A stretch of DNA of 8,843 nucleotides, from positions 1 to 8,843 of the forward strand of contig PWNO01000289.1 in NCBI GenBank assembly GCA_003557765.1. The letters are read 5' to 3'. The notes beneath the pieces were generated by a model. The model ran no database searches and had not been told where the DNA came from. It saw only the letters and a list, made by a program, of their open reading frames with translations. The stretch is from Bacteroidales bacterium. Its GTDB lineage: Bacteria; Bacteroidota; Bacteroidia; Bacteroidales; UBA7960. The translations under genes and the position numbers were made by a program. Below, piece by piece: positions 1-7,160 of the stretch. The number at the start of each line of letters is the position of its first letter. Within the stretch, counting starts at the first letter, position 1.

Positions 1-821
1 CGGATAAGCCAGAAGTCGTTTACCCCACCACCTCGCCTGATCGCCCTGTTGACTGTACCCGGGCCGGCATTGTAAGCAGCAATCGCCAGCGACCAGTCTC
101 CGTAGATGTCATACAGGTCGCTTAGGTATTCTGCTGCGGCAATAGTCGACTGCAATGGGTCCAACCGGTGGTCCACATAGCTGTTTACTTCCAGGCCGTA
201 TAGCCGGCCGGTATGGTACATAAACTGCCATAGCCCTGTGGCGCCGACCCGGGATCGGGCGGTAGGGTTCAGCGCAGACTCCACCACGGCCAGGTACTTC
301 ATCTCAAGCGGCACATCATGACGGTCGAGTTGCTCCTCAAACATCGGGAAGTAGAGTTTGCCAAGTCCGAGCATGCGTTCAGTGAGCTCCCTTCGGTGTC
401 GTGCGTAGAGATCTATGAAGGTCTTCACGTGGCTGTTGTACACGAAGTCAAAAGGTGAATAGGCGTCCATCCTGCCCAGGCGGTGGGCATATACGGAATC
501 AGAAAAGGCGGGCACAAAGCCAGCCGGGTAGTTGTGCTTTCGGATGATTGTGGTGTCTGCATGCCTTTCCAGGGCGGCAAACACTTTGAGGTTGGCCAGG
601 CTGTCGAGCATGGCCACCACGGGATCGTCCGGGGCAATAGACAGCCTTGTCTCTGTCTGCTCCGATTTTCCTTCTGGGGGTGGGAGCGTCTGTGCAAAAG
701 AAGTCAACAGGGTAGTGAACGAAAGGATTGTGGCCATCACAAGGGTAACCGGCAACCGCAACGGTTTAATCCTCTTTTTAATTCCCTTTGGCTGGCTTGT
801 CGTCCGATGGTTTTTCATCAT
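1..821 (-). CDS. MltD-type lytic murein transglycosylase, SLT domain; 3' end cut by window edge
   Basis: A membrane-associated or periplasmic enzyme that cleaves the MurNAc-GlcNAc bond of peptidoglycan non-hydrolytically. About 273 residues are visible and the frame stays open to base 1. From the start at 821, a Lys/Arg-rich n-region (roughly residues 14-22) leads into a hydrophobic stretch (23-40) ending in SFAQT, which reads as a signal peptide. The SLT domain begins near residue 170. It shows [12 protein letters not shown] with the expected catalytic Glu181, then GATGLWQFM and [16 protein letters not shown], all typical of family 1D. MltD proteins usually carry LysM repeats after this domain; any here would lie outside the window. 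The start is uncertain: ATG 821 has AGGAGG six bases upstream but overlaps tatA by 44 bases. TTG 761 and ATG 737 would shorten or remove the charged n-region. The gene lies in the same operon as tatA. Confidence 0.9.
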   Translation of the reverse strand, partial: MMKNHRTTSQPKGIKKRIKPLRLPVTLVMATILSFTTLLTSFAQTLPPPEGKSEQTETRLSIAPDDPVVAMLDSLANLKVFAALERHADTTIIRKHNYPAGFVPAFSDSVYAHRLGRMDAYSPFDFVYNSHVKTFIDLYARHRRELTERMLGLGKLYFPMFEEQLDRHDVPLEMKYLAVVESALNPTARSRVGATGLWQFMYHTGRLYGLEVNSYVDHRLDPLQSTIAAAEYLSDLYDIYGDWSLAIAAYNAGPGTVNRAIRRGGGVNDFWLI

Positions 822-978
822 CGTCATCCTCCTTCTGTGCACTCTTGAATTCTTTCATGCCTTTGCCCAGTCCGCGAATGAGCTCGGGGATCTTTCTGCC
901 GCCGAACAACAGCAGCAAAGCCAGAATGATCAGGATGATCTCCGTTGGTCCCGGAGAAAATAAGAGGGTGTGTGTCAT
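778..978 (-). CDS. tatA: Sec-independent protein translocase subunit TatA/TatE
   Basis: Pore-forming small subunit of the twin-arginine translocase, which exports folded proteins across the inner membrane together with TatC. The 66-residue product has the family layout: a short periplasmic N-terminus, one membrane helix (about residues 9-22, [15 protein letters not shown]), the FGG/RKIPEL hinge, an amphipathic helix ([12 protein letters not shown]), and a highly acidic tail (KEDDDDEK). The frame is open upstream to 1068, but ATG 978 puts the membrane helix at the usual distance from the N-terminus, so I chose it. No tatC is visible. Its 3' end overlaps the most likely start of the downstream transglycosylase gene. 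A promoter candidate sits about 90-120 bases upstream, over the end of the envC-like gene. Confidence 0.93.
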   Translation of the reverse strand: MTHTLLFSPGPTEIILIILALLLLFGGRKIPELIRGLGKGMKEFKSAQKEDDDDEKPSDDKPAKGN

Positions 979-1071
979 GGGAGTATGTTTTTTTGTGTTA
1001 TTTCTAAATGGCCTCAGCAGCATAGTATCCGCATCGCACCATGCGACGGGTGTCTCGTTTTTTTTCAACTA

Positions 1072-1102
1072 CAAACCTACGCATTTTTTCTAATCTGTCA
1101 AC
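1072..1102 (-). promoter_or_regulatory. Bacteroidota-type promoter candidate for tatA
   Basis: On the minus strand, TAGGTTTG (1072-1079) matches the Bacteroidota -7 consensus TAnnTTTG exactly. GTTG (1099-1102) lies 19 bases upstream, a three-of-four match to the -33 TTTG element at the usual spacing. The -33 box overlaps the stop codon of the EnvC-like gene. Transcription would start near 1065 and leave a leader of about 85 bases before tatA. This would give tatA and the transglycosylase a promoter of their own. It is a pattern match only. Confidence 0.5.
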
Positions 1103-2324
1103 CCCCTCGTGCGATCCATGCTGCCGGGTTTTGCTTGTCATTGCCCTTCCATATCTCCAGGTGCAGGGTGGTTTTGGCTTCGCGGCGATTTGTGCCGACT
1201 ATGCCGATTTCGTGGCGTATGTCGACGGATTGTCCGTTACGGACGAATACGTCAGAAAGGTTGGAATAGACGCTCAGGTATTCGCCGTGACGGATAATCA
1301 CCGCGTAGTAGCCGCCGGGTACGGAGATCACTCTCGACACGGTGCCTTCAAAGATGGCGCGCACTGGTTCGCCTTGGGCGGTGCTGATGTCTATCCCATT
1401 GTTGGATATCTGGATACCCGGCAGCACGGGGTGTGCCTGCTGACCGAAATTGCTGGTGATCACTCCGCGTGCTACCGGCCAGGGGAGTTTTCCGCGGTTG
1501 TCGGCGAAGTTTTCGGATATCAATCGTTCTTCCGGGGTCATGGCAAACATGTCTGTTGTCTCCCGGCCTTCTGCCTGGGCCCTTTCTTGTGCACGTCGTC
1601 GTTCTTCAGCGATTACCCGCCGGATCTCATCCTGCAGGGCCTGTGCCTCCCGTTCCTGTTGCGCCAATTGGCTCCGGAGTTCTTCTTCGCGGCTCCTCAG
1701 TCGCTCTACGGACTGCTCCTGTTCGCTCTGCTCCCGGGCAAGCGCACGTACCTCATCACGCTGGCGATGCAAGAGCTCCTGCTGCCGCTCGCGCTCCGCC
1801 TCAAGGGAGACAATCTGCTCTTCAAGACTCGCCTGGGTTTTCTGAATGCTGTCCGCCTGATTGCGCCTGTGGCGGCCATATTGCTGGATATAGCGCAGGC
1901 GCAGATAGGCCTGGTTGAAATCACTGGACGAAAAGATGAACATCAGGCGTTGGTTGGCATCGCGGTTGCGTGCAGCATGACGAATCATGCGGGCATAGGA
2001 TGCTTTGAGTTCTTCAAGGTCTTTTTCCAACTCTTCAATGGAACGCCCGAGGGTAGCAATCCGCCGGTTGATCATACGGACTTCGTGCTGAATCGTGCCG
2101 AGCAGTTCCTGTCGCCGGTTGATCTGGCTGTTGAGGATGTTTAACTGGCCAACACCTTCTTCCGCAGTCTCGCGGGCCTCACGCAACATGCGACTTGTAA
2201 GGCGGATCTCCTGCTCCAGCTTTTGCTTCTCCTGCTCCAGCTCGTCACGCGTCTGCGCATATATGCCAACCCAACATGTCATCAATAAGAAACATCCCAG
2301 GATAGAACAAAAAACTGCCTTCAT
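1098..2324 (-). CDS. EnvC-like murein hydrolase activator, M23/LytM family with degenerate active site
   Basis: An exported protein that probably controls septal or cell-wall amidases rather than cutting peptidoglycan itself. The 408 residues comprise a signal peptide (about 1-24, ending GIYAQ), a long charged coiled coil (about 25-250, rich in Glu, Arg and Gln), and a C-terminal LytM/M23 domain (about 280-408). In active M23 enzymes zinc is bound by HxxxD and HxH. Here the first motif reads NNGID (Asn308, Asp312) and the last reads HLE (His388, Glu390), so two of four metal ligands are replaced. This matches the EnvC/NlpD type of activator. The frame is open to 2366, but the extra 14 residues precede a typical signal peptide, so ATG 2324 is preferred. 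It lies between the DUF4292 lipoprotein gene and tatA. Automatic annotation would likely call it a peptidase, which the missing ligands argue against. Confidence 0.9.
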   Translation of the reverse strand: MKAVFCSILGCFLLMTCWVGIYAQTRDELEQEKQKLEQEIRLTSRMLREARETAEEGVGQLNILNSQINRRQELLGTIQHEVRMINRRIATLGRSIEELEKDLEELKASYARMIRHAARNRDANQRLMFIFSSSDFNQAYLRLRYIQQYGRHRRNQADSIQKTQASLEEQIVSLEAERERQQELLHRQRDEVRALAREQSEQEQSVERLRSREEELRSQLAQQEREAQALQDEIRRVIAEERRRAQERAQAEGRETTDMFAMTPEERLISENFADNRGKLPWPVARGVITSNFGQQAHPVLPGIQISNNGIDISTAQGEPVRAIFEGTVSRVISVPGGYYAVIIRHGEYLSVYSNLSDVFVRNGQSVDIRHEIGIVGTNRREAKTTLHLEIWKGNDKQNPAAWIARGG

Positions 2325-2420
2325 ATGTAAAATTTTGTCAAAATGAAAATGTCGAAAGGTCAACATGCCATAAGCCGTCTTTCAATTGGGATATTTATGC
2401 AATCACCCGGGCCTGTCCAA

Positions 2421-2436
2421 AGACACCCCGGTGTCT
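2421..2436. repeat. Short inverted repeat between DUF4292 gene and envC-like gene
   Basis: AGACACC and GGTGTCT form perfect 7-base arms around a CC centre, 24 bases after the DUF4292 stop codon. As RNA it would fold as a 6-bp stem with a 4-base loop. No convincing T-run follows on either strand, so it is a weak terminator at best. It could be an attenuator, a processing site or a palindromic protein-binding site. Confidence 0.45.
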
Positions 2437-2459
2437 GATCTGACCAGTCCGCGACCATT

Positions 2460-3266
2460 TTACTCCATTCGTTGGTAGCGTTCCGGGATGTTGACATCCA
2501 TTGGCTGTGGTTCATCGATGGATGTCCGTCGATAGCTCATAATCAACTCAACCCGGTTGCCAGGGTCGGTGATTACAAGGCTTACCTCTCCGGGCAGCTC
2601 TTGTTGGCCGATCCGGTTGTAGCGACCATATTTTGCGCGGATACTTTGCTGTTTGCGGGGCTCATAGATCAGGTTTTCCTGTATGAGATAAGAGTCCTGG
2701 TCGAGCCAGATATTTTGCTGAAAGGGGAGGCCCAGTGCAGCACCGGTGATGGGATAGCGTTCCGGGTTACGGAGCAACAGCCTGTCTTTATCCCGGGAAA
2801 CCGAAAAACGGTCTGAGGTGAAATGTGAAAAATCATTGCCTACCAGGATGGCCTGAAGCATATGGAAGTCGATATTGGTGTTGAACATCCGGTTGAGCCT
2901 GTCCATGTCGCCCTGGTAATAGGTGCCCTCCAGCCTGTTGAGGAAGAGGACCTCCTCCGGGGTGATCAGCACCCGGGCCATCTCAATGCCCAGAAAAGGA
3001 GAAAGCGACAGGTAGATGGCAGAATCTTTCCTGATCCGTATGGTACCGCTGATGTCGTAATGGGTGTTGTTGATATTGGCGCTGCCGCTAAAGCGGGAAG
3101 CGAAGAAATCGAAGGAAGCCTGCCGCTCCTGCATGGCTGAGAGGGTTTCGGATACGGCAATCACCTCTTCATCTACCTCTGGCGTGACCACTTCGTGCAG
3201 GGCGCTGCAAGACATTAGGGTCAGGAGGAGCAACAACAAAGGAAGCCTGATGGGATTGATTCTCAT
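2460..3266 (-). CDS. DUF4292-family lipoprotein
   Basis: A 268-residue predicted lipoprotein. The N-terminus has basic residues (Arg2, Arg7), a Leu-rich helix and the lipobox LMSC with Cys20, so the mature protein should be lipid-anchored in the envelope. The body (about 50-260) is rich in short beta-strand-like segments, for example YDISGTIRIRKDSAIYLSL, and a GIEMARVLITPEEVLFLNR stretch. I recognise this as the DUF4292 family of Bacteroidota by its features and by its position between a TPR protein and an EnvC-like protein. The strand pattern resembles the open beta-barrel of LolA/LolB lipoprotein carriers, but that is inference. The stop is 135 bases before the EnvC-like start, and the start is 41 bases after the TPR gene, so cotranscription is likely. 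The biochemical function is unknown. Confidence 0.85.
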   Translation of the reverse strand: MRINPIRLPLLLLLLTLMSCSALHEVVTPEVDEEVIAVSETLSAMQERQASFDFFASRFSGSANINNTHYDISGTIRIRKDSAIYLSLSPFLGIEMARVLITPEEVLFLNRLEGTYYQGDMDRLNRMFNTNIDFHMLQAILVGNDFSHFTSDRFSVSRDKDRLLLRNPERYPITGAALGLPFQQNIWLDQDSYLIQENLIYEPRKQQSIRAKYGRYNRIGQQELPGEVSLVITDPGNRVELIMSYRRTSIDEPQPMDVNIPERYQRME

Positions 3267-3297
3267 TGATGATTGTTCGCTTAACTGTTATATGTTC

Positions 3298-3327
3298 ATG
3301 GCACGTCTTATTCATACAACGTGCCAT
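3298..3327 (-). repeat. Intercistronic hairpin overlapping the TPR gene stop codon
   Basis: ATGGCACGT (3298-3306) and ACGTGCCAT (3319-3327) form a perfect 9-bp stem around a 12-base loop. The stop codon of the TPR gene (3308-3310) lies in the loop. No T-run follows on the minus strand, so an RNA stabiliser, processing site or partial attenuator between two cotranscribed genes is more likely than a full terminator. Confidence 0.5.
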
Positions 3328-5074
3328 CCTGGATTTTCTTATGAAGCATTTCTGAGCCGTTGCCGGTTTCTTTGGCTTGCTGCCAGTATTCCAGGGCTTC
3401 CTTCTTGTTGCCCAGCTTGTAAAGCACGTCACCATAGTGTTCGAGGATGGTGCCATTGGGTTCGTCGGAGGCTTCGAGGGCCTCTCCGATCCACTTCCGG
3501 GCCTCTTCATAGTTCCCTTTCTGATACAGAATCCAGCCATAAGTGTCAAGGAAGGCCGCGTTGTTGGGCTCCATGTCAAGCGAACGTGCCGACATTTCCA
3601 GGGCTTCATCCAGTCGCTCACTGCGTTCGGCAAGGTGGTAGCTATAGTTGTTCAGTGCAGTGGCGTTGTCAGGATTTATTTCGAGGGCCTTTTCATAGTG
3701 GCGGTCAGCCTCCTCGTGTGCTCCCAGAAAATAATAGACGTCAGCGAGCATGGTGATAAAGTCTTCATACAGCTCATCGTCGTCCACAGTCATCGCCAGT
3801 CCGTATTCCAGCGAAGAGGCTGCCGCTTCGTATTCTTCCAGCTGCATGTTCGCCAACCCGTTGAAGAGGAAGAGGATGGGCTGTTCAAAAAAGTATTCGA
3901 GCGCCTGGTCGGAGTGGTCCAGCATGGCTTCAAAGTCACCAAGCTGGAGGTCAAGGCTCAGGATCTGCTGCCATACGGATACGCTGGAGGGGTCCAATCG
4001 CACACCTTGCAGGTACTTTTCGCGGGCCTCCTCTTGTTTGCCAGCCTGGTTGAGGATGTCTCCGTATATGAGCCAGGCCTCTGCCTCCCTGGGGTGTATT
4101 TCAATCATGATCTCAGACAGCTCGATTGCCTGCTCCATGAATTCGGGATCTTCTTCGCCCCAGCGCATATAAGAGAAGATGATGCGGCCCTTCCCTTCCA
4201 GTTCCAGCTGCGGAGAGTGGAAGGCGTGTTTGAGTTGTTCAAATGCCTCTTCAGGCTTGTTCTGCTCATGGTAGTAGTCGGCCAGCAAAAGGCGGGCCAT
4301 GTAACTTCCCGGGTCGCGTTCGAGCATCTCAAGGTAAGTGTCCCTGGCTTGCTCTTCTTGCCCGGTTTCCATGTAGAGGTCGCCAAGCACCTCAATAAAT
4401 GCGGGTTGGTCGGGGTAAAGCTCGGCAAGCACACTGGCCTCTTCAATGGCTGTGTGGTAATCGCCTTGGCGGATCAGGATTTCAAGCTTCTGCATACCGG
4501 TTTCTTCTGATACACCCCTGATTGACTCAATGTGTCGCAACACTTCCAGGGCTTTGTCATACTGGTCTTTGTGCCGGTAGGCACTCACCAGGTTACGCTG
4601 CAGCCGGATGTTTTCAGGATGCTGTTCGGCCAACTGCCGGTAAACCTCAACGGCCCCCGAAAAGTCATCTCCCAGGATGTGGATGTCGGCCAAAAGCAGC
4701 TGATAATCTGTGTTTTGCGGATCCAGCGCAATGGCGATGCGTGCAAGATTCCTGGCTTCTTCGAGTTCATCGTTTCTCGTGTGCAGTCGGGCCAGTTCGT
4801 AGTACGCTGCATCATTGCGCGGATCTATCTCTTTGGCGTCGAGGAACAGGGTGACCGCACGCTTCGGGTTGCCCAGCAGCTTCTGTTGGATGCCTTCGAT
4901 CAGCATGGCGGTGCTTTTCAGCTGTTCTTCCTGCGATACCTCAGGGAAATCTTCCACGACGACCGCTTCCCGCCCGTCGTTATCCGGGCTTTCCGTGGCC
5001 TCGCGGGTGGCTCCGCAGGCACTGACCAGCAGGGCCAGCAGGAGCCATATGTGTATGCGGATGATTTTTGTCAT
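3308..5074 (-). CDS. TPR-repeat lipoprotein
   Basis: A 588-residue predicted lipoprotein that probably acts as a protein-protein scaffold in the envelope. The N-terminus is Lys/Arg-containing, followed by a Leu-rich helix and the lipobox LVSAC with Cys20. A Ser/Asp/Glu-rich linker (about 21-55) follows. The rest, to about residue 575, is nearly continuous helical repeats of the TPR type. Clear units include PKRAVTLFLDAKEIDPRN, NDAAYYELARLHTRNDELEE, EEADRHYEKALEINPDNATA and NYEEARKWIGEALE, with the usual Ala/Gly/Pro positions; I estimate a dozen or more. The frame is open to 5170, but ATG 5074 begins a standard lipoprotein signal, so the upstream extension is rejected. It lies between dut and the DUF4292 gene, both on the same strand. 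No catalytic motif is visible; the partner is unknown. Confidence 0.9.
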   Translation of the reverse strand: MTKIIRIHIWLLLALLVSACGATREATESPDNDGREAVVVEDFPEVSQEEQLKSTAMLIEGIQQKLLGNPKRAVTLFLDAKEIDPRNDAAYYELARLHTRNDELEEARNLARIAIALDPQNTDYQLLLADIHILGDDFSGAVEVYRQLAEQHPENIRLQRNLVSAYRHKDQYDKALEVLRHIESIRGVSEETGMQKLEILIRQGDYHTAIEEASVLAELYPDQPAFIEVLGDLYMETGQEEQARDTYLEMLERDPGSYMARLLLADYYHEQNKPEEAFEQLKHAFHSPQLELEGKGRIIFSYMRWGEEDPEFMEQAIELSEIMIEIHPREAEAWLIYGDILNQAGKQEEAREKYLQGVRLDPSSVSVWQQILSLDLQLGDFEAMLDHSDQALEYFFEQPILFLFNGLANMQLEEYEAAASSLEYGLAMTVDDDELYEDFITMLADVYYFLGAHEEADRHYEKALEINPDNATALNNYSYHLAERSERLDEALEMSARSLDMEPNNAAFLDTYGWILYQKGNYEEARKWIGEALEASDEPNGTILEHYGDVLYKLGNKKEALEYWQQAKETGNGSEMLHKKIQDGTLYE

Positions 5075-5157
5075 AAGCGTTTGTCTGAGCCGGGCGTTGT
5101 AATCCCCGGATGAATTGAATGTGATGTCAAAAAGACAACAGGTGAAAAAGCTGCAGT

Positions 5158-5179
5158 CCCGAAAGGTCAAAATTTCGGG
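5158..5179. repeat. Hairpin in the dut-TPR spacer
   Basis: CCCGAAA (5158-5164) and TTTCGGG (5173-5179) are a perfect 7-base inverted repeat with an 8-base loop GGTCAAAA. It lies between dut and the TPR gene, 83 bases upstream of the TPR start. No T-run follows on the minus strand, so it is not a good terminator. Confidence 0.45.
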
Positions 5180-5224
5180 GTCTTCACTGGTCTTTCGTTG
5201 CTGCCGTGATGAATAATGTCTTCA

Positions 5225-5237
5225 CAGGAAATTCCTG
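5225..5237. repeat. Short palindrome after dut
   Basis: CAGGAA and TTCCTG flank a single central A, giving a perfect 13-base palindrome 19 bases beyond the dut stop codon. The one-base centre fits a dimeric protein-binding site better than an RNA hairpin. An element this short can arise by chance. Confidence 0.3.
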
Positions 5238-5256
5238 CATCAAAAACCATACCTGC

Positions 5257-5688
5257 CTATACGCCAGTATGGCCAAACCCGCCCTCACCGCGGGCTGTTT
5301 CGTTGAGGTTGTTGCTCAGCTGCCATGTTGCGCGCTCGTGTTTGGAGATGACCATCTGTGCGATCCGGTCGCCATGTTTGATGGTATAGCTTTCGTTAGA
5401 CAGGTTGACCAGGATGACCTTGATCTCCCCGCGGTAGTCGGCGTCGATGGTTCCCGGCGCATTAAGTACGGTGATGCCGTGCTTTGCTGCCAGTCCGCTG
5501 CGCGGCCGCACCTGCGCTTCATGGCTTTCCGGCAGTTCGATATGTAGACCGGTGTGCACCAGTGCGCGTTCGAGTGGGTGCAACACCAGGTCGGCAGGTA
5601 ACATGGCCCGGATGTCCATACCCGCCGAAAATGCCGTCTCATAAGCCGGCAGGGGGTTATCGGAATGATTGACGATCTTGATTTGCAT
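5257..5688 (-). CDS. dut: dUTP diphosphatase (dUTPase)
   Basis: Hydrolyses dUTP to dUMP and pyrophosphate in the cytoplasm, keeping uracil out of DNA and supplying dUMP for dTMP synthesis. At 143 residues it has the usual length of the homotrimeric family. All five conserved motifs are present in order: I, AGMDIRA (22-28); II, RPRSGLA (61-67); [17 protein letters not shown] (77-90), which includes the conserved Asp82; [11 protein letters not shown] (106-114); [11 protein letters not shown] (123-132), the mobile C-terminal arm that closes over the active site. It therefore looks functional. ATG 5688 is a natural start. It is the first gene of the envelope cluster by strand and order. I see no clear promoter in its 175-base upstream spacer, which holds short repeats instead. 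Confidence 0.97.
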   Translation of the reverse strand: MQIKIVNHSDNPLPAYETAFSAGMDIRAMLPADLVLHPLERALVHTGLHIELPESHEAQVRPRSGLAAKHGITVLNAPGTIDADYRGEIKVILVNLSNESYTIKHGDRIAQMVISKHERATWQLSNNLNETARGEGGFGHTGV

Positions 5689-5699
5689 AATGAAGGGCT

Positions 5700-5722
5700 A
5701 AATGTCAAAAGGACGAAATGTC
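5700..5722. repeat. Direct repeat upstream of dut
   Basis: AAATGTC occurs at 5700-5706 and again at 5716-5722, a 16-base period, with AAAAGGACG between. Similar strings (TGTCAAAA, CGAAAGGTCAA) occur upstream of the TPR gene and of the EnvC-like gene. It begins 12 bases upstream of the dut start codon. It may be a dispersed spacer repeat or a binding site. Confidence 0.4.
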
Positions 5723-5823
5723 TAATGGTTTGGGTTTGCGATGTCTTCACCCTGATTTACAAAAACACCCCTGGCAACTTCGGACAGCCCAAGTGCTTTA
5801 GCTGCTGGCATCAAAACCAATAA

Positions 5824-5862
5824 CCCCTTAACCCGGCAAGTCCTTAACTTCTCAACCTCAAC
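5824..5862. repeat. Short degenerate repeats after the serine hydrolase gene
   Basis: CCTTAAC appears at 5826-5832 and 5842-5848 (16-base period), followed by two tandem CTCAAC units at 5851-5862. On the minus strand they read GTTGAG and GTTAAGG. The block begins one base past the stop codon of the serine hydrolase. It looks like the remnant of a simple-sequence array. No function is evident. Confidence 0.4.
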
Positions 5863-5863
5863 T

Positions 5864-7129
5864 TTATCCACCCATAACACGGTATTCTCTGGGATCTTCA
5901 TCTGGTGGCTTTTCATCTTGCCCCCGAATTTCTTCCAGGAAGAGGATATGTTGTAAGCTTTGCACCAGGTGGGTGATGTTTCTGTTGGTGTTGTTGAGCA
6001 GGATCAGGGTTGCGTCTTTGTCGACAAAGCGTTTCATGGAAGTACGGAAGCCGTTCCATCGGCCGGGGTGGTGCACTACGTGACTATCCATGAAGTTTTG
6101 CAGGCGCCATCCCATGCCGTACCGCACCTGGCGACCATTGTGCAGTGTGGTGTAGTCGAAGGCTTTTTCCCAAAGCTCTTCCGGCAGGATTTTGCCGTTG
6201 GTCATGGCCTGGTCCCAGGTGTAGAGGTCGTATGTGCTGGCGTAGATGCCTTTGTCGCCCATCACGCCATCGTGCCGCACATCGGGTATGAGCAGGTGTG
6301 TGCGTCGCCATGGCCTGAAGCCAAAAGCGCGGTCGGCAGTCATCATCTCTGAGCTGTTGGGATCGTAAACAAAGCTATTGTCCATGTTTAGCGGTTTAAA
6401 GATCCGCTCATGTAGAAAGCTGGCATAGCTTTGTCTGCTCACTCTTTCAATCAGCAGTCCCAGGAAACCGTAACCCGTGTTGGAATAGGCAAAACGGGTG
6501 CCCGGCCAGAAGTCAAGGTGCCGCGGGTGATCAATGAAGAGCTGCAGCATGTCTTCGTTGTTGGGCTTACGTTCATCCTTCCAGTAGCGTTCTACCAGCC
6601 ACATGTAGTTCTGGACGCCGGAGGTGTGGTTCAGCAGGTGTCTTATGGTGATGTTGTCCCAGGGGAATTCGGGGATGTGTTTATGGGCGTGGTCGTCGAT
6701 GTCGAGCATCCCTTCGTGGTGGAGGATGAGTACGGCGGCTGCGGTGAAGGTTTTGCTGATGCTGGCCAGCTGGAAGGGCGTATCGGGTTGCAAAGGCGTG
6801 TGGTTGCGGAAGTCGGCGAAGCCAAAGCTGCGGCTGAAAATGATCTCCCCGTCGCGTGCCAGGAGTACGTTTCCGTTGAAGCGGTGTTGCAAAAGCAGCT
6901 GGGTGATGGTGTCCTGATAAAATTGCAGATCATCGTCAGAGAAGCGCGACAAGGTTTCGACTGGTTGTTTTTCGGATGCTACTGGCGTGTGTTCAGTGAC
7001 GTATCCGCTGTGCACGGCAAGGCTGAGCAGTCCGACGGCTGCCAGCAGGAAGATCAGGTTGCCGGGCATTCCGGGCTTCCGGTAACGATGCAGGATGTTT
7101 TTGAAGAAAGATTTGGCCGTGTGGTGCAT
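5864..7129 (-). CDS. Serine hydrolase, beta-lactamase/class C penicillin-binding fold (PF00144 type)
   Basis: An exported or membrane-anchored serine hydrolase; the substrate cannot be read from the sequence. Relatives include DD-peptidases, esterases and class C beta-lactamases. The 421 residues show a basic N-terminus and one hydrophobic segment (about 24-40, LIFLLAAVGLLSLAV) acting as signal or anchor; no lipobox Cys. The catalytic domain runs from about 65 to 395. It has the SxxK motif SISK (Ser123, Lys126), the YxN motif YSN (Tyr215, Asn217), and a third-motif candidate HPG (His354-Gly356). NHTSGV (167-172) is also typical of the family. The tail is Asp/Glu/Pro-rich. The codon at 7132 is GTG and the next is ATG; I chose ATG 7129. 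A -7 element match lies about 32 bases upstream. It precedes dut on the same strand, 175 bases away, so cotranscription is possible but not evident. Confidence 0.92.
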   Translation of the reverse strand: MHHTAKSFFKNILHRYRKPGMPGNLIFLLAAVGLLSLAVHSGYVTEHTPVASEKQPVETLSRFSDDDLQFYQDTITQLLLQHRFNGNVLLARDGEIIFSRSFGFADFRNHTPLQPDTPFQLASISKTFTAAAVLILHHEGMLDIDDHAHKHIPEFPWDNITIRHLLNHTSGVQNYMWLVERYWKDERKPNNEDMLQLFIDHPRHLDFWPGTRFAYSNTGYGFLGLLIERVSRQSYASFLHERIFKPLNMDNSFVYDPNSSEMMTADRAFGFRPWRRTHLLIPDVRHDGVMGDKGIYASTYDLYTWDQAMTNGKILPEELWEKAFDYTTLHNGRQVRYGMGWRLQNFMDSHVVHHPGRWNGFRTSMKRFVDKDATLILLNNTNRNITHLVQSLQHILFLEEIRGQDEKPPDEDPREYRVMGG

Positions 7130-7160
7130 CACGAGTAATCCGGGCTTGTTGTTTTCGCTG

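Noticed and set aside
425..697. 90-residue minus-strand frame inside the transglycosylase gene
   Set aside because: It is out of frame with the clear SLT protein on the same strand and has no domain features.
1041..2144. Long plus-strand reading frame (367 residues) opposite the EnvC-like gene
   Set aside because: It is antisense to a clear coiled-coil and LytM protein, has no recognisable domain, and is explained by the GC-rich codon pattern of the real gene.
3377..4510. Long plus-strand reading frame (377 residues) opposite the TPR gene
   Set aside because: It mirrors the repetitive codon use of the TPR protein and shows no family features of its own.
5158..5237. Terminator between dut and the TPR gene
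   Set aside because: The hairpin at 5158-5179 and the palindrome at 5225-5237 have no T-run on the minus strand, so termination is not supported.
5722..5916. Small 64-residue minus-strand frame between the hydrolase gene and dut
   Set aside because: It overlaps the end of the hydrolase gene, covers simple repeats, and has no recognisable motif. It might be a small gene, but I cannot support it.
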